This document shows, one piece after another, positions 20,888 to 31,342 of a DNA stretch of 64,000 nucleotides. The DNA is from Urophycis tenuis. Taxonomy: Eukaryota > Chordata > Actinopteri > Gadiformes > Phycidae. The notes under the pieces were generated by a model that made no database searches, was not told where the DNA came from, and worked only from the letters and a program-made list of their open reading frames with translations. The stretch is taken from the NCBI GenBank assembly GCA_036785325.1, contig JAXIVH010000007.1, forward strand, positions 2,002,093 through 2,066,092. Direction: 5' to 3'. A program made the translations under genes and the position numbers. Each line of letters starts with the position of its first letter. Position 1 is the first letter of the stretch.

Positions 20888-22745
20888 TCAGTGCAAATGC
20901 AGCAGCCGCTGCAGCGAAGCCTGAGCGCACTGCGGGTCGCGGCGCCTGTTTGCGGGGCAAACAAGTCGAAAGGTGCTCGTCTCCCTCATTTTCTGCAGTG
21001 CCAGGCCGAAGAGACCCTTAGTGGGGTCGTAGAGGGCGTCCATCACCTCTGCCTTTTGTGTGTCCCCCAGCCCCGACAGGTTCAGCCAGAGAGCTCGGTC
21101 TCCTGACACCGCCAGGCCCATGACGCAACCGCTGCCCTGCACCGCTCCCCGGGAGGAGCGTAGGATGAGATCGTTCACCACACAGATTTCATCCCAGAGC
21201 ACTGGGTTTGGGACCCCTGAGTCCAGCTGCTGACCCATCTCCTACAAAATCTCCGACTGATACGCCGTCAACAGTGTAACAGCGTTCAGGGAACACACAG
21301 ACTGAGCCGTGTATTTATACACCCTCTGATAAATACCTGCGGCTGTGCACTCGCTCTTACCGGGCAAGGTGATGTGGGAGGACGCTGAGATGGCTCGGCG
21401 GTTCGGGTGAAGGTGGTAAGCCACTGATGGCTCCACAACTGGGGGTTCGGCCAACCCCAGGTCACCCAGGTCCTGCACTTCCAGCTTGGAATAGGCAGGG
21501 ACCGCTGGGAGCAGCTTCTTGACCGGAGGCTGTGCCAGAGGGAGACGTTTACCGTCGTATAGGTCTCTCTCTTTCCCCTCCATACCCTGGGCTGCTGGCC
21601 ATGGGATGTTCAGTTTGGCTGCAGCCCATTTGCACACCTCGTACAGGCCGTTGTCAACCGGGGAGGCCGTTCCTGATGAGCTGGGAGGTCGGGATTGCAG
21701 CTCCGTCGGGAAAGTGGAGTCATCCTCCCCCTCCTCCATGTCAAAATCGAGGATGTCGGAACCGGCGTCGCCATCCGCATCGTCACTTTCGCACCCCGGT
21801 CCGATGAGACCATAGTCCTCGAACAGCGGGGGCATGACATGAACATCCCGAGCATCAGCATCTTCCAGAATTTTCTCTGGAATTTTCTCCGCCATAGCGG
21901 AGCAGTGGGCACATACGAGGCGGTCAACAAGCAAAGCTTGGGCGTGTTTAGCGCCCATGCACGCGATGCATAGCGGGTGCGGATCCCTGCCCGAGATGGT
22001 TGCTCCGCATGACGCGGGACACGGGCGGGTGGCACCCCCTGCCTCCTTCGGCTCGGGCCCTTTGGCGGGGGCCGCGGGCGCAGACATGGTCCACTGGAGA
22101 GAGAATAATAATCTGGGCGTTAGCCTAGGAATGAGGCTCGTCACAACACGTTAGCCTTATGAGCCGGTTATAAAGGCGTAAGCCTGGCTACAACCGTGCT
22201 GTAATGAATAGCCCGCCGCTACGCGATAGCTATACGTTACGGTCTGGTTAGCCAACAAGCTAATGTTAGCTGACCTCCTCGGGCTAGCGTTCTGACGCGC
22301 GAGCCCGAAGCCAACGAAGCTATTAGTAATTTAATACGCCGTAGCCTACAGGAATAGTTCACTACAACACGGACACTATTCCCAGTCACAAACTCACTTC
22401 TCACGAAGCTTACCAGCACAATCCAAGTCGCTGCGCGCACCGCGCTAGGCGTCGTTCCTCCTATAACGGGACGTCTATTAGCTGTTAAACAGGTAACCGA
22501 GTAATCCGACTTGTCTGGATGCGCTGAGGGAGCTTGATAATGTTTCCGTGTGGGAAGAAAGCGAGAATGACCCGATCTGGTGGGTCGACCGAGATATATA
22601 GAGGGGGCGGGGCCCTCCCACAGGTCGACCTATCTGTCAGAGACAGACGTGGTGTCATTGGAGTTTCCATAATGGTCACGCCGAGAGCGATTCCCATAGT
22701 GAAACACCGAACGAAGTTAGAAAAAGAACCTGATAGCTAAATATA
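20888..22745 (-). mobile_element. DIRS-type retroelement, 5' end and gag only
   Basis: Minus strand. 22144-21242 encodes a DIRS gag-like frame with an N-terminal Cys/His cluster (CPASCGATISGRDPHPLCIA, then HAQALL…CAHC), an acidic middle and the conserved YDGKRLPLAQPPVKKLLPAV…VAYHLHPN segment. After a stop, 21238-20888 continues in another frame with the C-terminal gag block (ALWLNLSGL … GLFGLALQKMRET). The 22150-22745 region is its 5' untranslated/terminal repeat. RT, RNase H, methyltransferase and recombinase are missing: the copy is truncated at 20880. Confidence 0.75.
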
Positions 22746-23329
22746 AAGTACGTTTTTGGCCTTCTACACCAAAGATCATGCTAAGAGGAAAGGCGGTGGA
22801 GACAGCTGGAGGAGCGGGATGAGCGGAGAGAAAGAGAGGCGTGAGGCAGAGGAGCGAAGGGAGCAGCAGGCGACAGAGATGGAGGAGAGGAGGAACAGGG
22901 AGGCGAAAGAAAGAGATGAAAGGTTCTTCCTCTTGTTGGAAAAATTGAGGGAGAAATAAAAAAAAATCTTTGACAAGTTTTCAGTGTGTATTGATATTTT
23001 AAAAGATTTAATAATAAGTAAGCACTCAGATTGCATGTATGGGGCACAGAGATAACATTTGTATGACACACAAACACAAGTAGGCGAGGCCTGTTTAGTT
23101 GAAAGCTCACCCACCCCGTCAAGGTACAAGCCATGGGTGAGATGACGAGAAAAGAGGTGAGACAACATAATAATAATAATAATAATACATTTAATTTAGA
23201 GGCGCCTTTCATGTCACCCAAGGTCACCTTACATAGTATAAAATCTTAAACATCATTAAAAAAAAAAAAAAAAAAAAAGACATGGTAAAAACAAGACAAT
23301 GTGATAAAAGCAAGTGAAGTAGTGTCCAG

Positions 23330-25601
23330 TTATAGTGTGTATGCAAGTTTGAACAGGTGTGTTTTGAGTTGTGACTTGAAGATTGTGATGGTGTCAGACT
23401 GTCTTATGTGTGAGGGGAGGGAGTTCCAGAGCCTGGGTGCTGAGCAACTGAAGGATCGGGCACCCATGGTACTGAGGCGTGATGTGGGGATGATTAATAG
23501 TCCAGCGTAAGTGGTGGCTAGGTTGTGGAGAGCTTTGTAGGTGAGAAAGAGGTTCTTGTAGTGGATCCGGTATTGTACCGGGAGCCAGTAAAGTTGAATG
23601 AGGACAGGGGTGATGTGGTCAGCTGATTTGGTGCGGGTGATGATCCGGGCGGCCGAGTTCTGAATGATTTGCAGTCTGTTGATGAGTTTGGTAGGGAGTC
23701 CAGTGAGGAGGGCATTGCAGTAATCGATGCGTGATGTGACAAATGAGTGGACCAGGATTTTGGTGCTGGATTGGGTCAGTGATGGATGGAGTCTGGAGAT
23801 GTTGCAGAGGTGGAAGAATGCAGTCCGGGTGATGTTTTGAATATGGGGTGCAAATGAGAGGGTGTTGTCCAGAATGACGCCGAGGCTCTTGACTTGGGAG
23901 GAGAAGGGTACAGGGAATCCATCAACGATGATGGGTGGAGCTGGGGTGTGTTGTGATTTGGTGAGGGTGGATTTGGAGCCGATGAGCAGGGCCTCGGTTT
24001 TATTGCCGTTGAGTTTGAGGAAATTCCTGCTCATCCAGCTCCGGATGTCGTCAAGGCAGGTGGTGAGTGAGGTGGGAGGGATGGCAGCGGTGGGTTTGGA
24101 GGAGATGTAGACCTGAGTGTCATCAGCGTAGCAGTGAAAATGGACCCCATGGTGACGGAGGATTGTGCCCAGGGGGAGGAGGTAAATGGTGAAGAGAAGG
24201 GGACCCAGACTGACCCCTGGGGGACACCCAGTGAGACACCCAGACACTGAGACTTTTGGTTCCTTAATTGCACAAATAGTTGACGGTCGGTGAGGTATGA
24301 TGTGAACCAGGAGAGTGCAGCACCAGTGATCCCAATGCAAGCCAGGCGGTCCAGGAGCAGAGGTTGGGAGATGGTGTCAAATGCTGCGCTGAGGTCAAGG
24401 AGAATGAGAATGGTGAGTAGTGGGGGCAGCCGCGGCCTACTGGTTTGGTTAGGGCTTCGGATTTGTAACCGGAGGGTGGCCGGTTCGAACCCTGACCAGT
24501 GTTAACGGCTGAAGTGCCCTTGAGCAAGGCACCTAACCCCTCACTGCTCCCCGAACGCCGCTGTTGCTGGCAGCTCACTGCATTGGGTTTAAGTGTGTGC
24601 TTCACCTCACTGTGTTCTGAGTATGTCACCAATTCACGATTGGGTTAAATGCAGAAGACCAAATTTCCTTCACGGGATCAAATGAGTAATTCTTCTTCTA
24701 GTCCAGAGTCAGCTGCATGGAGGAGGTCGTTGGTGATTTTGACTAGGGCTGTTTCAGTGCTGTGTTTGGGATGGAAGCCAGATTGGAAGGGTTCGTGGAG
24801 ATTGTTTGTTTCGAGGTGGGGCTGTAGTTGAGCGGCGACCACCATATCAAGTGTTTTGGAGATGGGCCGATAGTGGTTGAGGTCAGCTGGGTCAGCACCA
24901 GGTTTTTTCAGGATGGGTGTGATGGCAGCCAGTTTGAGAGTGGGGGGTACAGTACCAGTAGTGAGGGAGGAGTTAATTATGTTGGTGATCATGGGGGAAA
25001 TGGACGGCAAACATGCTTTGAGAAGGGAGGTGGGAAGAGGATCGAGCTGGCAGGTGGTGGTTTTGGCTTTATGGATGAGTTCCACGATGGTGTGTTCTGA
25101 TACTGGGGTGAAGTCAGAAAGGGGGCTGATGTGAGGTTGGCCGGTGGTGATCATCCGGGGTGGGTTGTTTAAGGGGGTGAAAGATGAGGCCAGTTGTTGG
25201 TGAATGGTTTTGATTTTAGAGCTGAAAAAGTCCAAGAAGGCAGTGCACTGGTCGGTGGAAATGTCTGGAGGGAGGGTTTTAGGAGGCTGAAGTAAGTGGC
25301 TGACTGTTGAGAATAGGGCTATTGGTACCTGTAACAGTGTTGATAATGTTGGAGTAGTATGAAGATTTGGCAGTGGTGAGGGCGTTCTTGTAGTGATGGA
25401 GGTGGTCCAAGTACATTTGCCAGTGTACAGTGAGTCCATCTTTTTGTAAAGTCGCTCTAGTCGACGACCAGTGGCTTTGAGCTGGCTGAGCTCATGGGTG
25501 AACCATGGAGCAGTGTGAGTGAATGTGACTGAGCGGGTTTTCAAGGGAGCCAGGGTGGTGAGGGATGAGGAGAGGCAGTTATTGTAACTGCCACCTGTCA
25601 C
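23330..25601 (-). pseudogene. LINE reverse transcriptase, split by a SINE
   Basis: RT part 1 (25601-24678) contains LNHYRPISKTLDMVVAAQL and FQSGFHPKHSTETALVKITN. After the SINE, part 2 resumes with the LLTILILLDLSAAFDT block (catalytic Asp). It then reads VSLGPLLFTIYLLPLG, FHCYADDTQVYI (YADD) and the C-terminal LINE domain (LQIIQNSAARII, LYWLPVQYRIHYK, FSCSAPRLWNSLP). Except for the insertion the second part is open for more than 330 codons to its stop at 23330, so the element was probably recently active. Confidence 0.88.
24421..24690 (+). mobile_element. tRNA-derived SINE inside the LINE RT
   Basis: The head resembles a tRNA gene: A-box-like GGCCTACTGGTTTGGTTAGG and a perfect B box GGTTCGAACCC (24482-24492). 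The body has GCCCTTGAGCAAGGCACCTA and the end is CTTCACGGGATCAAATGAG. It separates the ADSG and LTILILLD blocks of the LINE RT. Short GAGTA-type direct repeats flank it, but exact limits are uncertain. Internal pol III promoter boxes are present, so it could have been transcribed. Confidence 0.85.
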
Positions 25602-25605
25602 CAGG

Positions 25606-26630
25606 TCAGTCAGGGAGGATGCTGGGGTAGGAGCTGATCAGGGTGGAGAGATCAGTGCTTACAATATGTTTGATGTTTCTGAAGGAGATTGTCCGTTGTT
25701 CATTGGTTTTGTGTAGTTGGGTGTGAATGTCAAAAAGTACTGCTTTGTGGTCAGAAATTGGGAAATCAGTGACATCAAGGTTAGTGGGAGTGATGTCAAT
25801 ACAGTAGATTAAATCCAGTATGTGACCTTTGTTATGGGTTGGGAGGTTGACATGTTGTGTGATACCAAGAAAGTCCAGAAGTGATGTGAAGTCGTTAGCA
25901 AGGATATTGGATGGGTTGTCGATGTGGATGTTAAAATCACCGAGGAGGATAACAATGGGGGACATTGCACATACAGATGTTAGTAGTGATGAGAATTAAT
26001 TGAGGACAACAGCAGAGGGTTTTGGTGGTCTGTAGATGGTGACAATGATAATGGGTTTAGGGCCTGTGAGTTTTACCGCTAGACATTCAAAAGAGGAGTG
26101 ATGGAGGATTGTGACAGCAGTGACTTTGATGTGATCCCGGTGCAGGAGAGCGAGGCCAGCCCCCTCCCAGTGGCACGGGGTTTACTAATAAAAGAAAAGC
26201 CCGGTGGGACAGCCTCATTAAGATGGGAGAAGTCGTTTGGTTGTTGCCAGGTCTCAGTAAGGCAGAGAATGTCTAGATTGCGGTTAATAATGAAGTCAGC
26301 GATTAACAGAGCCTTATTGCTAAGGGATCTGGTGTTCAACAGACAGAATTTCAGACAGGTGAGTGGAATATAAAGGGTTTCTTTGAGCAGGGGGGACGGG
26401 GGAGGGGGGCGGGGCCCAGTGGACCAGAAGGAGCGGATGTTTGTGTTGGTGTTTAGAGTGTATTGAAAGTTGCGACCAGAGCCTCGGTGGACGTACCTTG
26501 GTCGTTTGAGAATGTTGTAGTGGGGTGCAAGCTGAGGTGGGGGGGTCTTTGAGAAGGTCTGGAGATGTAATATCTCCGTTACCGAGTAACGAAGTGGCAG
26601 AGATGCAGAGTCAAACATAGCGTAATCCAA
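25606..26630 (-). pseudogene. LINE apurinic-type endonuclease domain
   Basis: Two frames: 26630-26079 includes FCLLNTRSLSNKALLIADFI and ILCLTETW (a catalytic Glu in ETW); 25965-25606 includes ILLGDFNIHIDNPS (GDFN catalytic box) and DFPISDHKAVLFDI (SDH box). A frameshift or small deletion lies between 25966 and 26078. The order and spacing match LINE endonucleases that nick the target to prime reverse transcription. Confidence 0.85.
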
Positions 26631-26841
26631 AGGAACAGGTTAAAAATCCTCGATGTGGAATCGGCAGCGATGGTGGATGAGGCCCAAGCTCTTTTTAGTT
26701 TGCGGAGGAAGTACGATCCTACCAGTAGCATCCCTGGAAATAGCCAGTAAGTTAAGCTCCCATCCTTCAGCAGTCAACATGTGCCTTGCAAACACTCACA
26801 CACTACCTGTGCTTCAAAGACCCTGCTTTTCCTGGCATATA

Positions 26842-26930
26842 GAACTACTTCTGGTTTCAGAGAGAACTACTTCCGGTTTCAGATAGAACTACTTCCGGTT
26901 TCAGAGAGAACTACTTCCGGTTTCAAAATA
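26842..26930. repeat. Tandem repeat, ~24-bp unit, four copies
   Basis: The unit GAACTACTTCCGGTTTCAGA is repeated four times with 1-2 changes. Each unit contains ACTTCCGG, an ETS-type core on the minus strand (CCGGAAGT). It lies next to the DIRS-2 fragment. Confidence 0.9.
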
Positions 26931-26946
26931 AAAGTTTATTTTCTTT

Positions 26947-28330
26947 TCAAAACAAAAGTCTCTTTCTAGGTACGATCTGACAGCACAGTGCCGGCGGAGC
27001 TGCAGCCGGGGCCAAGGATTTCTTGGGCCAGCCGGGCCGACCACTTGGCAGGGGGGCCGGGGCGAGCTGGGGTTTTGGCTGTTTAGGTATTTTAAACTGC
27101 GAAACTTGGAAAGCAGCCTGCGCGAAGCTTTTGCGCTGCCCAGGAAGAGAGGGAGCTGGGGGCTTTTGAGGGAGGCAAAGCCGTAGAGCTTCACCCTCCT
27201 TCTTTTTGGCTTCACACCGCCGTTGCATCAAATCCAACGCGGAGCCAAAAATCCCCTCCGGGACAATGGGCATGTCCAGGACGTCATCCTTCTCTCTGTC
27301 TGACAGGTTGGCGAGGTTGAGCCACCACGCTCGTTCCTGCAGAACCATAGTCCCCAGCGCTTTTCCTGTGGATCAGACTGCACAGTGTTGGACACGGAGA
27401 CACAGGTCGGTGATGACCGGTATCTCCTCCCACGTAGCTGGGTCCACGTAGCTGGTGAGTTTGCCCTAAATCCTCAAATTGAGCGCTCTGGCTGAAAGCG
27501 CCACCGCCTTGTACGCCTTTTCAGTCAGGGCTGACTGAAAGCGGTCAGACTTGGACGGCAGGCTGGGGCTCCTGGAGGACACTTCTGACAGCCGGGGGTG
27601 AAGGTGTGCTGCAACGAGTGGCTCCATCGGAGGCATGCGGAGCAGACCCAGGCTCTCCATCACCTCACAGTCGAGGGACGATGCCCCGGAATTCGGGCTC
27701 CTGCTGATGTATGGGCGGTCTCTCCATGAGCGCACCACCTCATCCAGCAGCTCTGGGAAGACGGGGTGATGTTGCTTCATCGCGCTCTTGGCCAAGGGCA
27801 ATTTCTTCCCCTCGTAGCGGGATCTGGTGGTCTCAGCTACGACAGCGTGCCAGGGGATGTCTAGCCGGGCAGCAGCGCGTTTGCACACGTCGAGCATGTC
27901 GGAGCTGGGGAGTGTAGAAACTGGTGTGCTTCCCTTATCTCCATCCCGAGAGGCGACGAAGGCTGCAGGCTGTGCAGCCCAGGCCAGAGTCATGAAGATG
28001 TTGTCCTCGTCTTCATCCTCTGATATGAGGAGTTCTGAGGCGCCCTCTTCGTCATCCCCATAGTCCAGTTCCAGGACGTCTTCCTCCAGCGGGGGATCAG
28101 CGGCTAGGTTGAGCTGAGAGCCCCAGCTGGCGCCAGCCTCCGGTGCCACCACTGCAACAACCCCCGTCTCCTCTCCGTCTCTGACGGCGGCACCGTTAGA
28201 AGGGAGATAGGGGTCATGTCCAGACAAGCTAGCCTGGCGGGGTAGCTGTCTGTAGAGACTCTACACTGTGAACACCGCACAGTGTTGACACGAGCCGGGG
28301 ACTTCGATAGCTAGCCGGGCGTTGAAAAAA
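26947..28330 (-). mobile_element. Second DIRS-type gag fragment (DIRS-2)
   Basis: 28227-27466 encodes an acidic gag N-terminal half and the conserved SRYEGKKLPLAKSAMKQHHP … VAAHLHPRLSEVSSRSPSLP segment. After a break, 27348-26947 carries the C-terminal block (ERAWWLNLANLSDREKDDVL, GIFGSALDLM) and a Pro/Arg-rich tail. It is clearly the same gag family as 20888-22144 but divergent in sequence, so a different DIRS lineage. Downstream pol domains are absent. Confidence 0.75.
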
Positions 28331-28494
28331 ATCAGGCCAACCAGGTGCTCAGTGGGAGGTAATCAAGAGTAGGTAGTGATCGGTTCTCTTGGATCAAGAG
28401 AAAAATATCAGATGCAGAAAGAAGTAGGATCCAGGCACTCGAGAGGAGGGTGAATATTAAAAAAGCCTTTTATTTACTCATGGCTTAAAAAATA

Positions 28495-28538
28495 GGATGC
28501 CAACATGTTTTGAAGAAAAACTTCTTCATCAGGACATC
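28495..28538 (-). ncRNA. Degenerate hammerhead-ribozyme-like core in the PLE terminus
   Basis: The minus strand reads CTGATGA, a GAAG-TTTTT-CTTC stem-loop, then AAAAC and TTGGCATCC, which can pair with the upstream GGATG-type strand. This matches the order of hammerhead elements known from Penelope-like pLTRs (CUGAUGA–stem II–GAAA–stem III–cleavage site). The essential GAAA is AAAA here, and position 10.1/11.1 is A·A. Probably inactive. Confidence 0.35.
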
Positions 28539-28721
28539 AATCATCAAACAACCAGCATTCACCCCTTATATAGACCCAGGTGATAGGACACAAGTGCACC
28601 CAATACATGCCTGATTAGTCAATTGAATCAATTATTCAATCAGGCTAGCTTGTGACACAGACCAGAAACAAGGAAAAAAGCCTACAAAGTAGGCCAAAAA
28701 GAAAAAGAAAAGAAACGTAGG

Positions 28722-29384
28722 CTAAACAGGTAGATACAACAGTAAATAAGTAAGATAAGCAAACCATTCAAAGAAAACACAGTCAATGTCCTCATTAAGA
28801 CCAGGGTTGTTCAAAGCATCGAGACAATGTATCCAAAAAGTCTCTCTCTGATTGAGTTCTAATAGACGATCACCACACCTAATTAGGGCGTTAATTTGTG
28901 CTAAACCCTCAATGCGTAGTAGAGAATCATTACTGTCGTGAACCAGTTGAAAGTGTCTGGCTATTGGATAATAATTATTGTTAGTTCTAATCGCATACTT
29001 ATGTTCAGCAAGGCGATCACGCATACGGCGCTTGGTGCAGCCTACATAGAAGATACCTGGGCATGTACATGTAAGACGATAAATGACATGAGTAGTGTTA
29101 CAATTGATAAAGTCATGAATCTTATGTTTCCTATTAGTTTTAAAATCAATTAAACTTTTAGTCTGTATCACAATGGCGCAATGGGGGCAAAGACCACATT
29201 TATAACATCCAACGGGTCTCCTCAGCCAGGTCTCCTTCTTGTTCGGAGGAAGGTAACTGTGCACAAGCCAGTTCCGTAATGTTGGAGCACGCTTAAAAGA
29301 CACCATAGGTGCGTCAGGGAAAACTTGTCTGAGGGAGGGGTCACTATCAATAATGGCCCAATAATCCTTAACAATCTGCTTAAT
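28722..29384 (-). pseudogene. Penelope-like GIY-YIG endonuclease domain
   Basis: The minus-strand frame is open from the insertion point (KQIVKDYWAIIDSDPSLRQV) through PMVSFKRAPTLRNWLV, a Cys cluster (GCYKCGLCPHC) and the GIY-YIG nuclease: HVIYRLTCTC, IFYVGCTKRRMRDRLAEHKY (conserved Arg and Glu-His), ending at 28722. It nicks DNA to prime Penelope reverse transcription. The domain itself has no visible lesion; the element is dead because its RT half is frameshifted and 5'-truncated. Confidence 0.88.
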
Positions 29385-29537
29385 TTCAATCAGGAGAGAC
29401 TACAAGGATGAAGAGAGACGAATAAATGCAAAGAATGATGTTTATTGTGTATAACTTTGGCGCTTAGACACCAGGGAGTAGATCAGCGTAATGGATAGAT
29501 CTAGGATGAGAAGCTTGCATCCGAAGATATTCCCCCC
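29385..29537 (-). repeat. Ngaro split repeat B2 (right terminus)
   Basis: 153-bp copy of B1. Its outer edge is the other Penelope junction. Confidence 0.95.
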
Positions 29538-29627
29538 GGGTCTAGACACTGGTGGTGGTAGGAAGAATGTGGCCTGATGAGGAACTCCTGGTTGAAGACC
29601 GGATGGGCGGTGGAGGGGTGGAGGTGG

Positions 29628-29848
29628 GCCGAGATTTGCTGAATGACGCGGGATGACAGCTAGGAGAAGGAGAGCACTTTTAAATTTGACAGTTGATTAC
29701 TGATTGGAGGAGGAGAGAGGTGATGGCAGACTGGGATTGGTTGATAGAAGGAGGAGGAGGAGCAAGAGGATAGCAGGAGAAGTGGGAGGAGACAAGGAGG
29801 TGTGCTTAGGGAGATAGTCTTCCTGTCTGAACTTTCGCTTAGCTTCAT
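29628..29848 (-). repeat. Ngaro split repeat A2 (internal copy)
   Basis: 221-bp copy of A1, directly abutting B1 at 29849. Confidence 0.95.
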
Positions 29849-30001
29849 TTCAATCAGGAGAGACTACAAGGATGAAGAGAGACGAATAAATGCAAAGAAT
29901 GATGTTTATTGTGTATAACTTTGGCGCTTAGACACCAGGGAGTAGATCAGCGTAATGGATAGATCTAGGATGAGAAGCTTGCATCCGAAGATATTCCCCC
30001 C
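29849..30001 (-). repeat. Ngaro split repeat B1
   Basis: 153 bp, starts TTCAATCAGGAGAGACTACA on +, ends at TTCCCCCC. Identical by eye to B2. Confidence 0.95.
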
Positions 30002-30154
30002 AAAAAAAGAAAAGGTATACCTTACCAAGCAAAACAATCTATGAGAAAGCATAACAAACATGGTTAAGATACATTACATGAATTAAAACTAGAAAGAATT
30101 GGATGAAAATGGAGTGATAAATAGAATGAATGAGGAACGGGAGATTAACGATGA

Positions 30155-30950
30155 AAATGACAAACTGTAATGCTATGCAGTGGACAGGGTAAAGAGGCCG
30201 CAATGCTATGCGGTGGAGCGAGTGGAGGGACTGCAAGCTTATTCAGCGAATGGGGAACGAGTGTGCAAATGCTATGCAGCGAACGGGGTGAGAGATGCAA
30301 TGCTATATAGCGGACAGGGTTGAGAGACTGCAATGCTATGCAGCTGACAGGGTGAGAGACTGCAATGCTATGCAGCGGACAGGGTTGAGAGACTGCAATG
30401 CTATGCAGCGGACAGGGTTGAGAGACTGCAATGCTATGCAGCGGACAGGGTTGAGAGACTGCAATGCTATGCAGCGGACAGGGTTGAGAGACTGCAATGC
30501 TATGCAGCGGACAGGGTGAGAGACTGCAATGCTATGCAGCGGACAGGATGAGAGACTGTAATGCTATACAGCGGACAGGGTGAGAGACTGCAATGCTATG
30601 CAGCGGACAGGGTTGAGAGACTGAAATGCTATGCAGCGGACAGGGTTGAGAGACTGCAATGCTATGCAGCGGACAGGGTGAGAGACTGCAATGCTATGCA
30701 GCGGACAGGGTTGAGAGACTGCAATGCTATGCAGCGGACAGGGTGAGAGACTGCAATGCTATGCAGCGGACAGGGTTGAGAGACTGCAATGCTATGCAGC
30801 GAACAGGGTTGAGAGACTGCAATGCTATGCAGCGGACAGGGTGAGAGACTGCAATGCTATGCAGCGGACAGGGTTGAGAGACTGCAATGCTATGCAGTGG
30901 ACGGGGTTGAGAGACTGCAATGCTATGCAGTAAAAGGGTGAAAGACTGAC
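30155..30950. repeat. 32/33-bp minisatellite inside the Ngaro element
   Basis: About 24 copies of gagagactgcaatgctatgc followed by agcggacaggg(tt/t). Units alternate between 32 and 33 bp, and edge copies are more diverged than core copies, as expected for expansion by unequal exchange. Open frames across it exist only because the unit lacks stops. It occupies the position of the recombinase catalytic domain. Confidence 0.95.
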
Positions 30951-31019
30951 CAAGGTGTATGCAGTGAGAAGGCAGAGCTGGAGAAGCAACCACTGAATTG
31001 AGATACCACCACCAGAGAT

Positions 31020-31342
31020 ATGCACGCTTACCGAATAGCTAGGCTTCAGTGATATTGGGCAGCCAATAAGGAGTGGGAAACGAGGGATCCTCACGTCTTA
31101 CATTGAATTGAATCCCTGCAATAAGGCCCCGAGTGAACTAAGGCTTAAAATGACGGACATCTGTACAGTAGGTGATGAAGGTACGGACAGTTTTAATGAG
31201 GACAGGATGTTTAGAGATGAACAGAAAGTGGAAATTGTAACCCACGCAAAATCATATGAAAGTAGAAGCGGCAAGACCCTTCCTCATGTAAACCCTAGCA
31301 GATTCTAGGTAGTTTTGTAGGGGAGCAACTAATACAGGGCTA
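31020..31342 (-). pseudogene. Tyrosine recombinase remnant of the Ngaro element
   Basis: It overlaps the end of the pol ORF in the next frame. The minus strand reads VAPLQNYLESARVYMRKGLA, AST, a stop, CVGYNFHFLFISKHPVLIKT, VRTFITYCTDVRHFKP, a stop, FTRGLIAGIQFNVRREDPRF. Pattern and spacing ('ARxYxxxGLAxST … Y … F … TI/GLIxGIQ') match the N-terminal core-binding domain of YR retrotransposon recombinases. Two stops interrupt it. The catalytic R-H-R-Y domain is absent, replaced by the tandem array at 30155-30950. Confidence 0.65.

Larger units (their letters stand above)
20299..22959 (+). pseudogene. Harbinger-3 Myb/SANT-like gene, disrupted
   Basis: Exon 20299-20392 is 94 nt, bounded by GACGCAG and GA|GTACGT, and reads TDEHTRQLIAWRAANTHLFT. 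The next exon starts at 20480 after TTCTGCAG and reads EQFIKDKGLEGKISG, then is cut at 20524 where TAGGGATGCCCGATC begins. A C-terminal, Glu/Arg-rich coiled helix of the same gene type resumes at about 22790-22959 (KERREAEERREQQATEMEER … LLLEKLREK, TAA). The interval is filled by hAT and DIRS sequence. The matching transposase was not found; it may have been lost to the LINE insertion at 23165. Confidence 0.7.
23165..26640 (-). mobile_element. L2/CR1-group LINE, nearly full ORF2 but broken
   Basis: Reading the minus strand, the order is endonuclease (26630-25606), RT part 1 (25601-24678), a SINE, RT part 2 and C-terminal domain (24420-23330), and 3' tail (about 23290-23165) ending in (TAA)n/(ATA)n. 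The tail contains TTAGAGGCGCCTTTCATG on + with a poly-A stretch. The 5' UTR and ORF1 are absent or minimal. At least three frame breaks plus the SINE insertion make it inactive. Confidence 0.85.
28331..29384 (-). mobile_element. Penelope-like element, 3' half (GIY-YIG endonuclease)
   Basis: Together with 34612-35375 this forms one Penelope-like element split by the Ngaro insertion. The region 28330-28721 is the terminal (pLTR-like) sequence, with a TATATAGACC motif and a hammerhead-like core at 28495-28538. The coding part is described separately. Confidence 0.85.

Noticed and set aside
24421..24500. Possible tRNA gene
   Set aside because: The B box is perfect but the head is part of a longer SINE with a conserved non-tRNA body, inserted in a LINE. 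No intact cloverleaf is evident.
30295..30933. Long open frames over the 30.3-30.9 kb array, and a CRISPR-like look
   Set aside because: The frames follow from a stop-free 32/33-bp unit. There are no spacers between repeats, so it is a minisatellite inside a eukaryotic retroelement, not a CRISPR array or a protein.
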